In this document: positions 1-6,045 of the stretch, piece by piece
How the letters are laid out: every line of letters starts with the position of its first letter
How positions within the stretch are numbered: the first letter of the stretch is position 1
NCBI GenBank assembly: GCA_903864555.1
Contig: CAIPGJ010000967.1
Coordinates: forward strand, 1-6,146
Origin: an uncultured Pseudomonadota bacterium
GTDB lineage: Bacteria > Pseudomonadota > Gammaproteobacteria > Burkholderiales > SG8-39
DNA length: 6,146 nucleotides
Direction: 5' to 3'
The notes under the pieces: generated by a model
The model's database searches: none
What the model was told of the DNA's origin: nothing
Seen by the model: only the letters and a program-made list of their open reading frames with translations
Position numbers and translations under genes: made by a program

Positions 1-6
1 CCTCCT
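1..6 (-). promoter_or_regulatory. Shine-Dalgarno of a gene starting just outside the window
   Basis: The minus strand ends in AGGAGG, a full anti-16S match. If used, the start codon would lie about 5-9 nt to the left of position 1. The identity of that gene cannot be known from here; it may or may not belong to the same pathway. Confidence 0.4.
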
Positions 7-86
7 CAGGAAAGCAAGGGACTGGATCTCGCCGGCACGATCTGCAAGCCGCGCACTGACGGGAACTTCCAGACAATGGTACAGGG

Positions 87-101
87 AAAAAAAGGGGGGG
101 G
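87..101. repeat. A7G8 homopolymer tract (T7 and C8 on the minus strand)
   Basis: Seven A are followed directly by eight G on the plus strand. On the minus strand this reads C8T7 and lies between the AT-rich island and the AGGAGG at the left edge, hence in the presumed leader of the next gene. Such runs are prone to slippage during replication and sequencing. Confidence 0.6.
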
Positions 102-188
102 AGCAGATCAAGGTGTCGCGGCAAGCGAGGCTGTGCAATGAAAAAAGAACGGCAGCGCACAACACCGGGCCAGGATACCAAAGCACCC

Positions 189-260
189 AATGAATATGAT
201 CATTTTTATATGATATTAGCCATCATCATTGGCTTTTAATGAATATTGTTATCAAAGAAA
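189..260 (-). promoter_or_regulatory. AT-rich promoter-like island with internal dyad
   Basis: The segment is strongly AT-rich inside a GC-rich background. On the minus strand TTAAAA (239-234, 4 of 6) is followed after 18 bp by TATCAT (215-210, 5 of 6). The spacer holds the dyad AGCCA-7 nt-TGGCT (218-234). A 9-bp direct repeat AATGAATAT (189-197 and 238-246) flanks the core. I infer a promoter for a gene left of the window; the -35 is weak and other alignments are possible. Confidence 0.35.
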
Positions 261-367
261 GTGGGCCTCCGCAGACCTGCGACCCGATGGTCATCTGTCG
301 TTCCTGATTCACGCGGAGCTGGAGGCGGGCACCGGCAGGCAGCCATGGGCACCACCCCGGCCGCCTG

Positions 368-386
368 CGGCTGCTCGCTTCAGCCG
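368..386 (-). terminator. Small stem-loop after the last gene, possible weak terminator
   Basis: Ten bases after the DUF4387 stop, CGGCTG and CAGCCG form a 6-bp stem around a 7-nt loop, followed by more GC-rich sequence. There is no U-run on either strand, so it does not meet the usual criteria for intrinsic termination. It may protect the 3' end or precede a factor-dependent stop. Confidence 0.25.
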
Positions 387-396
387 ATGATTGCCA

Positions 397-708
397 TCAC
401 GGCACTTCGACCTCCAGCAGCGGCCCGTAATGCTGGCAGCCCAGGATGTCCCAGTCCCCGGGACTGCCGCTCGGCCGTTTGCGAAACAGCGTGAACTTGA
501 TGGCATTGGCAACATCGAATTCGACGAAGTCGGAGATGCGCTCGTCCGGCAGGTTGTAGAGCCTTGAGATGGCGGCCCTGGACAGCACACCACTCTTTCT
601 CACGCGCTCGTAGACGGCCTTGTCGCTGAAGATGATGTCGAAGGTGATCTGGTTGACGCCCGCGTTCTTGCTACGGATGGTGTTGGCGAGTTCGCTCAGC
701 TTGGTCAT
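397..708 (-). CDS. DUF4387 domain-containing protein, probable partner of the AtuA-family protein
   Basis: This 103-aa cytoplasmic protein consists of a single DUF4387 domain across its whole length. Visible family signatures are KLSELANTIRSKNAG (3-17), ITFDIIF (21-27), VYERVRKSGVLS (32-43), NAIKFTLFRK (68-77), the GSPGDWDILG turn (81-90) and the ending GPLLEVEVP (95-103). The ATG at 708 is preferred because AGGAGGT sits 8 nt upstream, inside the end of the AtuA gene. An in-frame GTG at 717 overlaps that ribosome site and would add only three residues. The arrangement TGA-A-ATG with the preceding gene implies translational coupling and near-equal amounts, as for subunits of one complex. DUF4387 genes are commonly found beside AtuA-family genes; I know of no firm biochemical function. 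It is the last gene of the operon visible here. Confidence 0.88.
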   Translation of the reverse strand: MTKLSELANTIRSKNAGVNQITFDIIFSDKAVYERVRKSGVLSRAAISRLYNLPDERISDFVEFDVANAIKFTLFRKRPSGSPGDWDILGCQHYGPLLEVEVP

Positions 709-722
709 TTCAGACACCTCCT
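709..722 (-). promoter_or_regulatory. Ribosome binding site deciding the DUF4387 start
   Basis: A perfect AGGAGGT (722-716) lies within the last codons of the AtuA-family gene, so AGGAGG is 8 nt before the ATG at 708. The in-frame GTG at 717 overlaps it and cannot be served by it. The gene stop (TGA, 712-710) sits between ribosome site and start, a typical layout for coupled translation. Confidence 0.8.
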
Positions 723-2065
723 TCGGTCATGTGCACGGGGAAGAGCTCCATCGGGTCGTCGATGGACACGGTGTGGTTGATGTTCCACTCGTAGCCCGGG
801 GATGACTTCATGGTCTTCTTGGTGGTGGCGGCCGATCCGGCCGAGCCCTTGGCGCCCGGGATGCGCACCAGGAAGAACAGGCGCGTGGCGTAGTCGGTGA
901 TCTTCTCTGCGAGCTCATCGTTCCTGGCCAGGCCTTCGACGACGATGCCCAGTTCATGCGGGTTGCCCTTCACCGGCTCGAGTTCCTTCAGCACGCCGTT
1001 GCGGCCGAACACGTGGTAGTAGAGCTCGTACTTCTCGTGCGAGAAACGCTTGGCCACGGCGTCGCGCGACCACTGGATGGCGGCATCCACGTTCTTCACG
1101 ATATGCGGGTCGCGCAGGCCGACAAAGCCCATGAAGCGCTCGCCCAGCTTCTTGGCCCCCTCGATCTTCACCCGCAGTTCACGATCCGGCACCCATTGCG
1201 CGCCGGTGATACGGCAGGTGCGCTCGTCGAACTGCTCGTAACGGCATTCGCGCATGTCGAGCAGGCCGCCCAGGGTGCGCTCGTAGTACGGGTTCTCGCG
1301 CTCGTACATGGAATGCCCGGCCGCCGAAGCCACCGTGCAGCGCTGCTGTGGATGGTAAGGCGTGATCTTGATGTCGTCCTTCGTGATGGTGCCCACCACC
1401 GTCTCCTTGCCCATGAAGGGTTCGGCCACCAGCGAGGCGCACTCGATCATCTTGCCCATGTGGTAGGCCAGCGGTTCGGGAAAGCCGGCATGGATGCACG
1501 GGGCAGCAGTGAAGTTGATGTCGCCGCAGCGGCCCGCGATGATGACATCGGCACCCATGTCCAGCAGCTTGAGGAAGGGGTGGATGCCCGCCACCGCCAC
1601 CACGCGCGTGGCCTTGTCGATTTCCTCCGCAGTCAGGTCAGGGAACCCGCCCAGCCCGGTGATGGCCTTGCCGGCGGCGATCTTCTGCTTGAGGAATTCC
1701 GGCTTCACCTCGGCGTAGAAGTAGCCGATCTTGAACCTGGGGATGTTGTGCTTCTTCGCGATGTCCTGGGTCATTTTCACGAACAGGTCCACCGCGGCAT
1801 TGCTGCCGGTGTCCCCGGCCGAGCCGATGATCATGGGGATGCCGCGCTTGCGCGACTCGAGCAGGAACATCTCCATCTCTTCCTCGGCAAACATGCCGAG
1901 CTGAGTGTCCTCGCCGAGGTAGACCGGCCCGGGGTCGGAACTGCCGCCGTCGGCCACCAGGTAATCCGGATTGGTCGCCATGCCGGCGTAAAAGCTCTCC
2001 GGGGCCGAGGGCGCCGTGCCCAGGTGACCGGTGGAGATGAGTATGCGTAGGCTGTCTTTGCTCAT
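710..2065 (-). CDS. Acyclic terpene utilization AtuA-family protein (DUF1446)
   Basis: This 451-aa soluble protein has no signal peptide or membrane segment. The N-terminus carries the AtuA/DUF1446 hallmarks: ISTGHLGTAPSAPESFYAGM (10-29), LVADGGSSDPGP (36-47) and GSAGDTGSNAAVD (81-93). It continues with GADVIIAGRCGDINFTAAPC (171-190) and GKMIECAS (204-211). Cysteines lie at 180, 190, 209, 243, 274 and 284. The family is named after AtuA of the Pseudomonas citronellol/geraniol pathway, where as far as I recall its catalytic role is undefined. That protein is about 600 aa; this one lacks the C-terminal domain and is instead followed by DUF4387, 1 bp away. No CoA ligase, carboxylase or other terpene-pathway gene is nearby, so terpene breakdown should not be assumed. 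I infer a subunit of a cytoplasmic enzyme acting on the solute imported by the upstream TRAP system. Its Shine-Dalgarno is GAGGA, about 5 nt before the ATG. Confidence 0.9.
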   Translation of the reverse strand: MSKDSLRILISTGHLGTAPSAPESFYAGMATNPDYLVADGGSSDPGPVYLGEDTQLGMFAEEEMEMFLLESRKRGIPMIIGSAGDTGSNAAVDLFVKMTQDIAKKHNIPRFKIGYFYAEVKPEFLKQKIAAGKAITGLGGFPDLTAEEIDKATRVVAVAGIHPFLKLLDMGADVIIAGRCGDINFTAAPCIHAGFPEPLAYHMGKMIECASLVAEPFMGKETVVGTITKDDIKITPYHPQQRCTVASAAGHSMYERENPYYERTLGGLLDMRECRYEQFDERTCRITGAQWVPDRELRVKIEGAKKLGERFMGFVGLRDPHIVKNVDAAIQWSRDAVAKRFSHEKYELYYHVFGRNGVLKELEPVKGNPHELGIVVEGLARNDELAEKITDYATRLFFLVRIPGAKGSAGSAATTKKTMKSSPGYEWNINHTVSIDDPMELFPVHMTEGGV

Positions 2066-2074
2066 GCTGTCCTC
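2066..2074 (-). promoter_or_regulatory. Ribosome binding site of the AtuA-family gene
   Basis: GAGGA begins 9 nt before the ATG at 2065, within the 50-bp gap after the permease stop codon. The gap shows no promoter or terminator that I can recognise, so the gene is likely read from the upstream operon promoter. Confidence 0.65.
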
Positions 2075-2115
2075 GGGTTATTGATGTTTTATGGCATGCG
2101 TTGCGTCGGAATCGC

Positions 2116-4005
2116 TCAGGTGGCACCAGCCACCGGCCCGCTGTTGCCACCGGATCGCATCAGGAGTTGCTCGATCACGATGCCGGCAAGGGCCAGCGCG
2201 GCGCCGCCCAGCGCCCACCATGGATCCGGGGCCAGCAGCAGCGCGCCGGCGCCGAAGAAGAGCAGGCGCAGCAGGCGGTTCAGATGGGAACGGAAAAAAC
2301 CGAAAAAACCAGCGGCCAAGAAGATCGAGCCGGCGGTGCCCGCGATGGCGTAGCCGGCGACATCCAGCCAGGGCGCGCGCCCGAGCAGCGCGGGGTTGGT
2401 GACGAAGTAAAAGGGAATGATGAAGCCGACGATGCCCAGTTTCATGCCGACAATGGAGGTGCGCAGCCAGTTGCCACCGGAGATGTTGGCGGCCACCACA
2501 CACGCGGTGCAGGTGGGTGGCGTCACTGAAGCCAGTGTCGCCCAGTACAGCAGGAACATGTGCACGCCCACCACATCCAGGCCCAGCTTGACCATGGCCG
2601 GGGCGATCAGCGCCGCCGACAGGATGTAGGTGGCCGTCACCGGCAACGGGGCGCCCAGCAGCAGCGGAATGATGGCCGCCACCAGCAGCGAGCCGATGAG
2701 GCTGGTGCCGCCCAGCTCCAGGATGAGCGTACTGATCTTGGGCGCCACACCGGTCAGTCCCAGCAGGCTGGAGAACATGCCCACGGCCACCAGGATGGGT
2801 GCGATCTGGGCCACCTGCTCGCCGCCGCTGGCCAGTGCCCTGAACAACTGACGCGCGCGCGCCTTCATGGCGGACATGTCCAGGTCGGACAGGATGTAGA
2901 AGCCGATCACCGCGATGCAGGCGTAGAAACCGGCGCTGGTGAGCGAATAGCCCCAGAACAGCAGCCCCAGCAGGATCACGATGGGCACGAACAGCGGCAC
3001 GATCTTCGACCAGGTAAACACCTGGCGCCAGTGCGGAATCTCCGCCGGCGGGATGGTCTTCAGACCCAGGCGTGCGGCCTCGAAGTGCACGCCGGCGACG
3101 ATGCCCGCATAGAAGAGCACGCAGGGAATGACGGCGTAACCCATGATGTAAAGATAGGGAATGCCCAGATTTTCGGCCATGATGAAGGCGGCAATGCCCA
3201 TCACCGGCGGAGCAATCGCGCCGCCGGTCGAAGACATCGACTCCACGCCGCCGCAGAAATCCGGGTCATAGCCCAGGCGGCGCATCAGCGGGATGGTGTA
3301 GGCGCCGGTCACCGAGACATTGGCCACGGCGCTGCCGGAGATCATGCCGAACAGGCAGCTGGCGACAATGCACACCTTGGCCGGGCCGCCGGTGAAACGC
3401 CCGGCCAGAAACAGCGCGATGTCCATGAAGGTCTGCCCGCCCCCGGTGACATGCAGCAGCGCGCCGAACAGGATGAACATGGCGATGAAGGTGGCCGAGG
3501 TGCCGGTGAGCGAGCCGTAGATCGCCGAGGAGGAGTAATACATGTTCTCCAGCACCATGGTCAGCGGAAAGCCCGGATGCGTCCAGGTACCCGGCATGTA
3601 GGGGCCGACGAACACATAGGCAAAGATGAGGATCACGCAGATCGGGATGGCCCAGCCGGTGGCGCGTCGCGCGGCATCCAGGATGACCACGCTGAGCGCG
3701 CCGCCGAGGGCCAGGTGGTACCACTCGGCATCGCCTGGATAGGTGAGGATGTCCTCCCATTTGAAAAACACCAGCAGGTTGGCTACCACCACCACGGCAA
3801 TCAGCACCCCGTCCACCACCGCCAGCGATACCCCGGCCGCCCCCTTCAGGCCGCGCACCATGGGTATGCCCAGCAGGATGAGGCTGACGGTGAGCATCAC
3901 GTGCAGGGCCCGCAACTGCATCTCGAACAGTTCCCCATACATGGGAACGATGAACTGGAACACGGCCAGCACCAATCCCAGCCAGAAGATCAGTTGCTTT
4001 CTCAC
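2116..4005 (-). CDS. TRAP transporter fused permease (DctQ-DctM type, TAXI-associated)
   Basis: This 629-aa integral inner-membrane protein fuses the small four-helix (Q) and large (M) TRAP subunits, as is usual for TAXI systems. Hydrophobic segments lie at about 5-25, 33-51, 58-82 and 97-137 (Q-like part and linker), then about 166-538 (M-like part). Another hydrophobic tail runs at about 546-615. Family motifs are GSAVANVSVTGAYTIPLM (224-241), SSTGGAIAPPVMG (258-270), GAPLPVTATYI (451-461) and TPPTCTACVVAANISG (495-510). Such permeases are secondary, normally Na+-coupled importers that depend on their binding protein. The start is GTG at 4005, directly after an in-frame TGA, so no longer version exists. 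Only AGG at 8 nt spacing serves as a Shine-Dalgarno, suggesting weak or coupled initiation relative to the binding protein. The next gene starts 50 bp downstream. Substrate unknown. Confidence 0.93.
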   Translation of the reverse strand: MRKQLIFWLGLVLAVFQFIVPMYGELFEMQLRALHVMLTVSLILLGIPMVRGLKGAAGVSLAVVDGVLIAVVVVANLLVFFKWEDILTYPGDAEWYHLALGGALSVVILDAARRATGWAIPICVILIFAYVFVGPYMPGTWTHPGFPLTMVLENMYYSSSAIYGSLTGTSATFIAMFILFGALLHVTGGGQTFMDIALFLAGRFTGGPAKVCIVASCLFGMISGSAVANVSVTGAYTIPLMRRLGYDPDFCGGVESMSSTGGAIAPPVMGIAAFIMAENLGIPYLYIMGYAVIPCVLFYAGIVAGVHFEAARLGLKTIPPAEIPHWRQVFTWSKIVPLFVPIVILLGLLFWGYSLTSAGFYACIAVIGFYILSDLDMSAMKARARQLFRALASGGEQVAQIAPILVAVGMFSSLLGLTGVAPKISTLILELGGTSLIGSLLVAAIIPLLLGAPLPVTATYILSAALIAPAMVKLGLDVVGVHMFLLYWATLASVTPPTCTACVVAANISGGNWLRTSIVGMKLGIVGFIIPFYFVTNPALLGRAPWLDVAGYAIAGTAGSIFLAAGFFGFFRSHLNRLLRLLFFGAGALLLAPDPWWALGGAALALAGIVIEQLLMRSGGNSGPVAGAT

Positions 4006-4040
4006 TCAGGAAGCCTGTTCAGGATTGCCGAAATTCGGGT

Positions 4041-4052
4041 CTGCGCGCGCAG
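4041..4052. repeat. Perfect 12-bp GC palindrome between binding-protein and permease genes
   Basis: CTGCGCGCGCAG is fully self-complementary and lies 8 nt after the binding-protein stop codon. As RNA it can form only a short 4-bp stem with a 4-nt loop. It could slightly stabilise the upstream message or slow entry into the permease gene, but alternating GC runs also arise by chance in such DNA. Confidence 0.35.
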
Positions 4053-4059
4053 GAGCCAC

Positions 4060-5091
4060 CTACTTGCCCTTGTACTCGGGCGGCACCAGCCGTTGCGGCA
4101 CGCTGATGCCGGCTTCCCGTGCGTACTGGATCACCCCCGCGTGGAAATGCATGCCCTGCACATTGGGCGTGGCAGCAAAGGCATCCTCGACCGGCTTGCT
4201 GCCGGCGGCGGCCGGAAACGCCCGCGTGATCTCGTCCCAGCCTTTGGTCACCGCCCTCATGATGCGATAGCCGGTCTCCTGGGTCATGCGCGAACTGCTC
4301 ATCACCATCACCGCGGAGGTCATCTCCCAGGTGGCGCCCAGATCCGGCACTTCGCGGATGCCGGTGGTCTGCGCCAGCGTATTGAACGGGTCATCGGCGA
4401 TCAGCCTGTCGGCATCGGCTTTGGAAAAGCCCACCACCGTCAGCGGTGTGCTGCGGTGCGCCTCCTGCATGCCGGTATCGAAGCGGTCAAAGGGACTGCC
4501 TTTGGCCATGCCGATGGCGCCGCCCTCGACCAGGCGCTTGAGCGAGTCATCCAGCGAGCCGGGCACCAGTTGCACCCCGGTCCCCAGCAGCTTGTTGGCA
4601 TCGAGGATGCGGGTCATGTCGCGCGTGCCGGGCACGCCCGGGGAGATGCGCTTGCCCTTGAGGTCGGCCCAGCTGCGGAGCTTGTCCTTCTTCGCAGCAT
4701 CAGCGCGCACGTAGATGCGGTTGACATTCATGTTGCGCATGAACATCAGGCGCACCGGCTCCCAGGCGCCCTCGCGCTTGAAGTTGTCGGTGCCGGTGCG
4801 CACTTCCTGCACCACGGCGGGACTGCCGCTGATGGACCAGTCGAGCACCCCCTGCTTCATCAGGCGCGCATGGTCGAAACCGCCGCCACCCTCCACCACC
4901 GTGACATTGATGCCCGGGTCGTGCTTGCGCACGGCATTGGCCAGCGACACCGAAAAGGCATACACCCCCGAGGACGATGCCACGCTGCCCAATGAGATGT
5001 TGATGGGCTTCGGGGCAGGCGCCTGGGCCTGCGCGCCCCCTGCGGCAGACAGCGACAACACCAGTGCGGCCAACAGCGACTTGCGTTTCAT
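4060..5091 (-). CDS. TAXI-family TRAP transporter solute-binding protein
   Basis: This 343-aa protein is a periplasmic binding protein that delivers solute to the adjacent TRAP permease. A Sec signal peptide is clear: MKRK, a hydrophobic core LLAALVLSLSAAGG, and a likely signal peptidase I site AQA|QA after residue 22. The mature part follows the TAXI pattern: GSVASSSGVYAFSVSLANAV (35-54), a Gly-rich ligand-site loop VEGGGGF (66-72), DWSISGS (84-90), DLKGKRISPGVPGT (143-156), and the C-terminal signature MHFHAGVIQYAREAG (314-328). Characterised TAXI proteins bind glutamate/glutamine or 2-oxoglutarate-like acids; the ligand here is unknown. The ATG at 5091 was chosen because it begins the signal peptide and is preceded by GGAGGT. 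The open frame continues upstream to 5502, but that part overlaps the regulator and encodes no recognisable domain. The next gene is the permease, 54 bp downstream. Confidence 0.93.
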   Translation of the reverse strand: MKRKSLLAALVLSLSAAGGAQAQAPAPKPINISLGSVASSSGVYAFSVSLANAVRKHDPGINVTVVEGGGGFDHARLMKQGVLDWSISGSPAVVQEVRTGTDNFKREGAWEPVRLMFMRNMNVNRIYVRADAAKKDKLRSWADLKGKRISPGVPGTRDMTRILDANKLLGTGVQLVPGSLDDSLKRLVEGGAIGMAKGSPFDRFDTGMQEAHRSTPLTVVGFSKADADRLIADDPFNTLAQTTGIREVPDLGATWEMTSAVMVMSSSRMTQETGYRIMRAVTKGWDEITRAFPAAAGSKPVEDAFAATPNVQGMHFHAGVIQYAREAGISVPQRLVPPEYKGK

Positions 5092-5101
5092 GGCGACCTC
5101 C
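5092..5101 (-). promoter_or_regulatory. Ribosome binding site of the TAXI binding-protein gene
   Basis: GGAGGT lies 4 nt before the ATG, in the 11-bp gap that follows the regulator stop codon. It fixes the start at 5091 rather than further upstream in the same open frame. The short gap also argues for co-transcription and coupled translation with the regulator. Confidence 0.8.
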
Positions 5102-5102
5102 C

Positions 5103-6002
5103 TCAGTCCTTGGAAAAATAGCCCTCGGCTTCCGCCAGGGCCTCGAAACGGTTCAATGCCCCCAGGGTGCGCTTCCTGTCGGCGAGGCTGAGCTGGTGCA
5201 GCAGCGCATTGATCAGGATCAGCGGCGCGCAGTGGAAACCGACGAAGGAAGCCGACTCCACCGGCGCATGCAGGTTGATATCGCCCTGCACCGGGGAGAA
5301 CGGGCTGTCCGTGACGGCCAGCACCTTGACGCCCTTTTTTCGCAGGAATTCGCGCAGACGCAGCGTCTCGCGCAGGTAACGGGGAAAACTGAACAGCACC
5401 ACGCAGGCGCGCCGGTCCAGCCCGTTCAACCTGTCGTAGGTTTCGGTGGTGACCGACAGCACGCGGGTGGCCGGCAGGCCGATCTTGGTGAGGCCGAACC
5501 ACAGGTGGTGGGCCAACGAGGCCGTGCTGCGGCTGCCGATCGACACCACCTGGCTCGCTAAAGCAAGAGCCGCCACCGCCGCGCGGAATGCCTTGGGGTC
5601 ATGCAATTCGGCGAGCTGGTTGATGTTCTCCAGCTCCTTGAGGATCACCGGTTCGATCGGCGAGGACTCTGCCGTGGTGCCGATGCTGCGCTTGCCCCCG
5701 GCCTTTGCCGCCACCGTGTCCGGCGGACCGGCCAGTTCGAAACGCTCGGTGCCCTTGAGGTCGGCCCGCACCAACCGACGCACCTCCTTCTGAAAGCTGG
5801 GGTAGCCGCTGAAACCCAGTGCCCGCGCGAAGCGGATGATGGTGGCCTCGCTCACCCCGGACAGCCGCGCCAGCTCCTTCACATTGGCGAAGGCCACGCC
5901 CTGGTAATTGGACAGCACGAACTTGGCCAGCACCCGCTGGTTGCGCGGCAGTTCGGGCAGGCGCTCCTGCAACTGAACGAACAGGGGGGCTTCCGGGTGC
6001 AT
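5103..6002 (-). CDS. RpiR/MurR-family transcriptional regulator (HTH + SIS domains)
   Basis: This 299-aa protein has the two-domain layout of the RpiR family. Residues about 1-78 form the N-terminal helix-turn-helix domain, with the recognisable stretch VKELARLSGVSEATIIRFAR (41-60) followed by LGFSGYPSFQKEVR. A variable linker (about 83-118) precedes a SIS domain (about 135-275) with the phosphosugar-binding-type motif GSRSTASLAHHL (156-167), the strand VVLFSF (201-206) and TDSPFSP (231-237). Family members bind DNA as dimers and sense small phosphorylated or acidic metabolites through SIS. The ATG is the only usable start: an in-frame TAG lies 15 codons upstream with no GTG or TTG between. 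The Shine-Dalgarno is poor (GGAG about 14 nt upstream). It is the first gene of the operon, 11 bp before the binding-protein gene, so it is probably autoregulated through the inverted repeat over its start. The effector cannot be read from the sequence. Confidence 0.93.
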   Translation of the reverse strand: MHPEAPLFVQLQERLPELPRNQRVLAKFVLSNYQGVAFANVKELARLSGVSEATIIRFARALGFSGYPSFQKEVRRLVRADLKGTERFELAGPPDTVAAKAGGKRSIGTTAESSPIEPVILKELENINQLAELHDPKAFRAAVAALALASQVVSIGSRSTASLAHHLWFGLTKIGLPATRVLSVTTETYDRLNGLDRRACVVLFSFPRYLRETLRLREFLRKKGVKVLAVTDSPFSPVQGDINLHAPVESASFVGFHCAPLILINALLHQLSLADRKRTLGALNRFEALAEAEGYFSKD

Positions 6003-6045
6003 GGTGAAACGACCGGCTCCAGATGAAGCAAAAGTTTCACCATGC
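5999..6045. promoter_or_regulatory. Perfect 12-bp inverted repeat, candidate operator of the RpiR-type regulator
   Basis: GCATGGTGAAAC at 5999-6010 is mirrored exactly by GTTTCACCATGC at 6034-6045, with a 23-bp spacer (centres 35 bp apart). The right arm overlaps the -10 element and predicted start site; the left arm covers the regulator start codon. Because the right arm is largely upstream of the predicted transcript start, a DNA-binding site is more likely than an RNA hairpin. The TGAAAC/GTTTCA cores resemble the TGAAA...TTTCA half-sites reported for several RpiR-family regulators. Autorepression is inferred. Confidence 0.6.
6024..6039. promoter_or_regulatory. Imperfect 16-bp palindrome over the predicted start site
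   Basis: TGAAGCAAAAGTTTCA pairs at 5 of 6 positions in each arm around a 4-bp centre, and shares its GTTTCA half with the larger inverted repeat. It is of the size expected for one RpiR dimer site. It may be the real operator, with the flanking TGAAAC at 6005-6010 as an extra half-site. The two readings cannot be separated from sequence alone. Confidence 0.4.

Larger units (their letters stand above)
1..396. other. Non-coding region downstream of the operon
   Basis: No open frame here has coding character or a family signature. The only listed-size frame (246-494, plus, TTG start) runs into the DUF4387 gene and looks like low-complexity shadow translation. The region contains a stem-loop (368-386), an AT-rich island (about 189-260) that contrasts with the GC-rich genes, an A7G8 run (87-101) and a minus-strand AGGAGG at the edge. 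The likeliest reading is the leader and promoter region of a further minus-strand gene to the left. Confidence 0.6.

Noticed and set aside
218..237. Hairpin AGCCA-TGGCT followed by TTTT as a plus-strand intrinsic terminator.
   Set aside because: The stem is only 5 bp, the T-run is four, and no plus-strand gene lies upstream; it is better read as a dyad in the AT-rich island.
246..494. A plus-strand 82-aa open frame with TTG start.
   Set aside because: No ribosome site, no family resemblance, and its 3' third is antisense to the DUF4387 gene.
397..717. GTG start at 717 for the DUF4387 gene.
   Set aside because: That GTG overlaps the AGGAGGT that serves the ATG at 708, leaving it without its own ribosome site.
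956..2050. A 364-codon plus-strand open frame opposite the AtuA-family gene.
   Set aside because: Same shadow composition, no ribosome site or recognisable motif, and the minus-strand gene explains the sequence.
4003..4062. Readthrough of TAG and TGA to make a binding protein-permease fusion.
   Set aside because: Two different stop codons would have to be passed, the permease has its own start, and frame agreement happens by chance one time in three.
2560..4995. An 811-codon open frame on the plus strand opposite the transporter genes.
   Set aside because: It is antisense to two genes with unmistakable family motifs; its translation is rich in His, Gln, Arg and Gly as expected for the mirror frame of GC-rich coding DNA and shows no domain.
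4060..5502. A 480-aa version of the binding protein starting at 5502.
   Set aside because: The extra 137 residues overlap the regulator gene in another frame, and would bury the clear signal peptide that begins at 5091 after GGAGGT.
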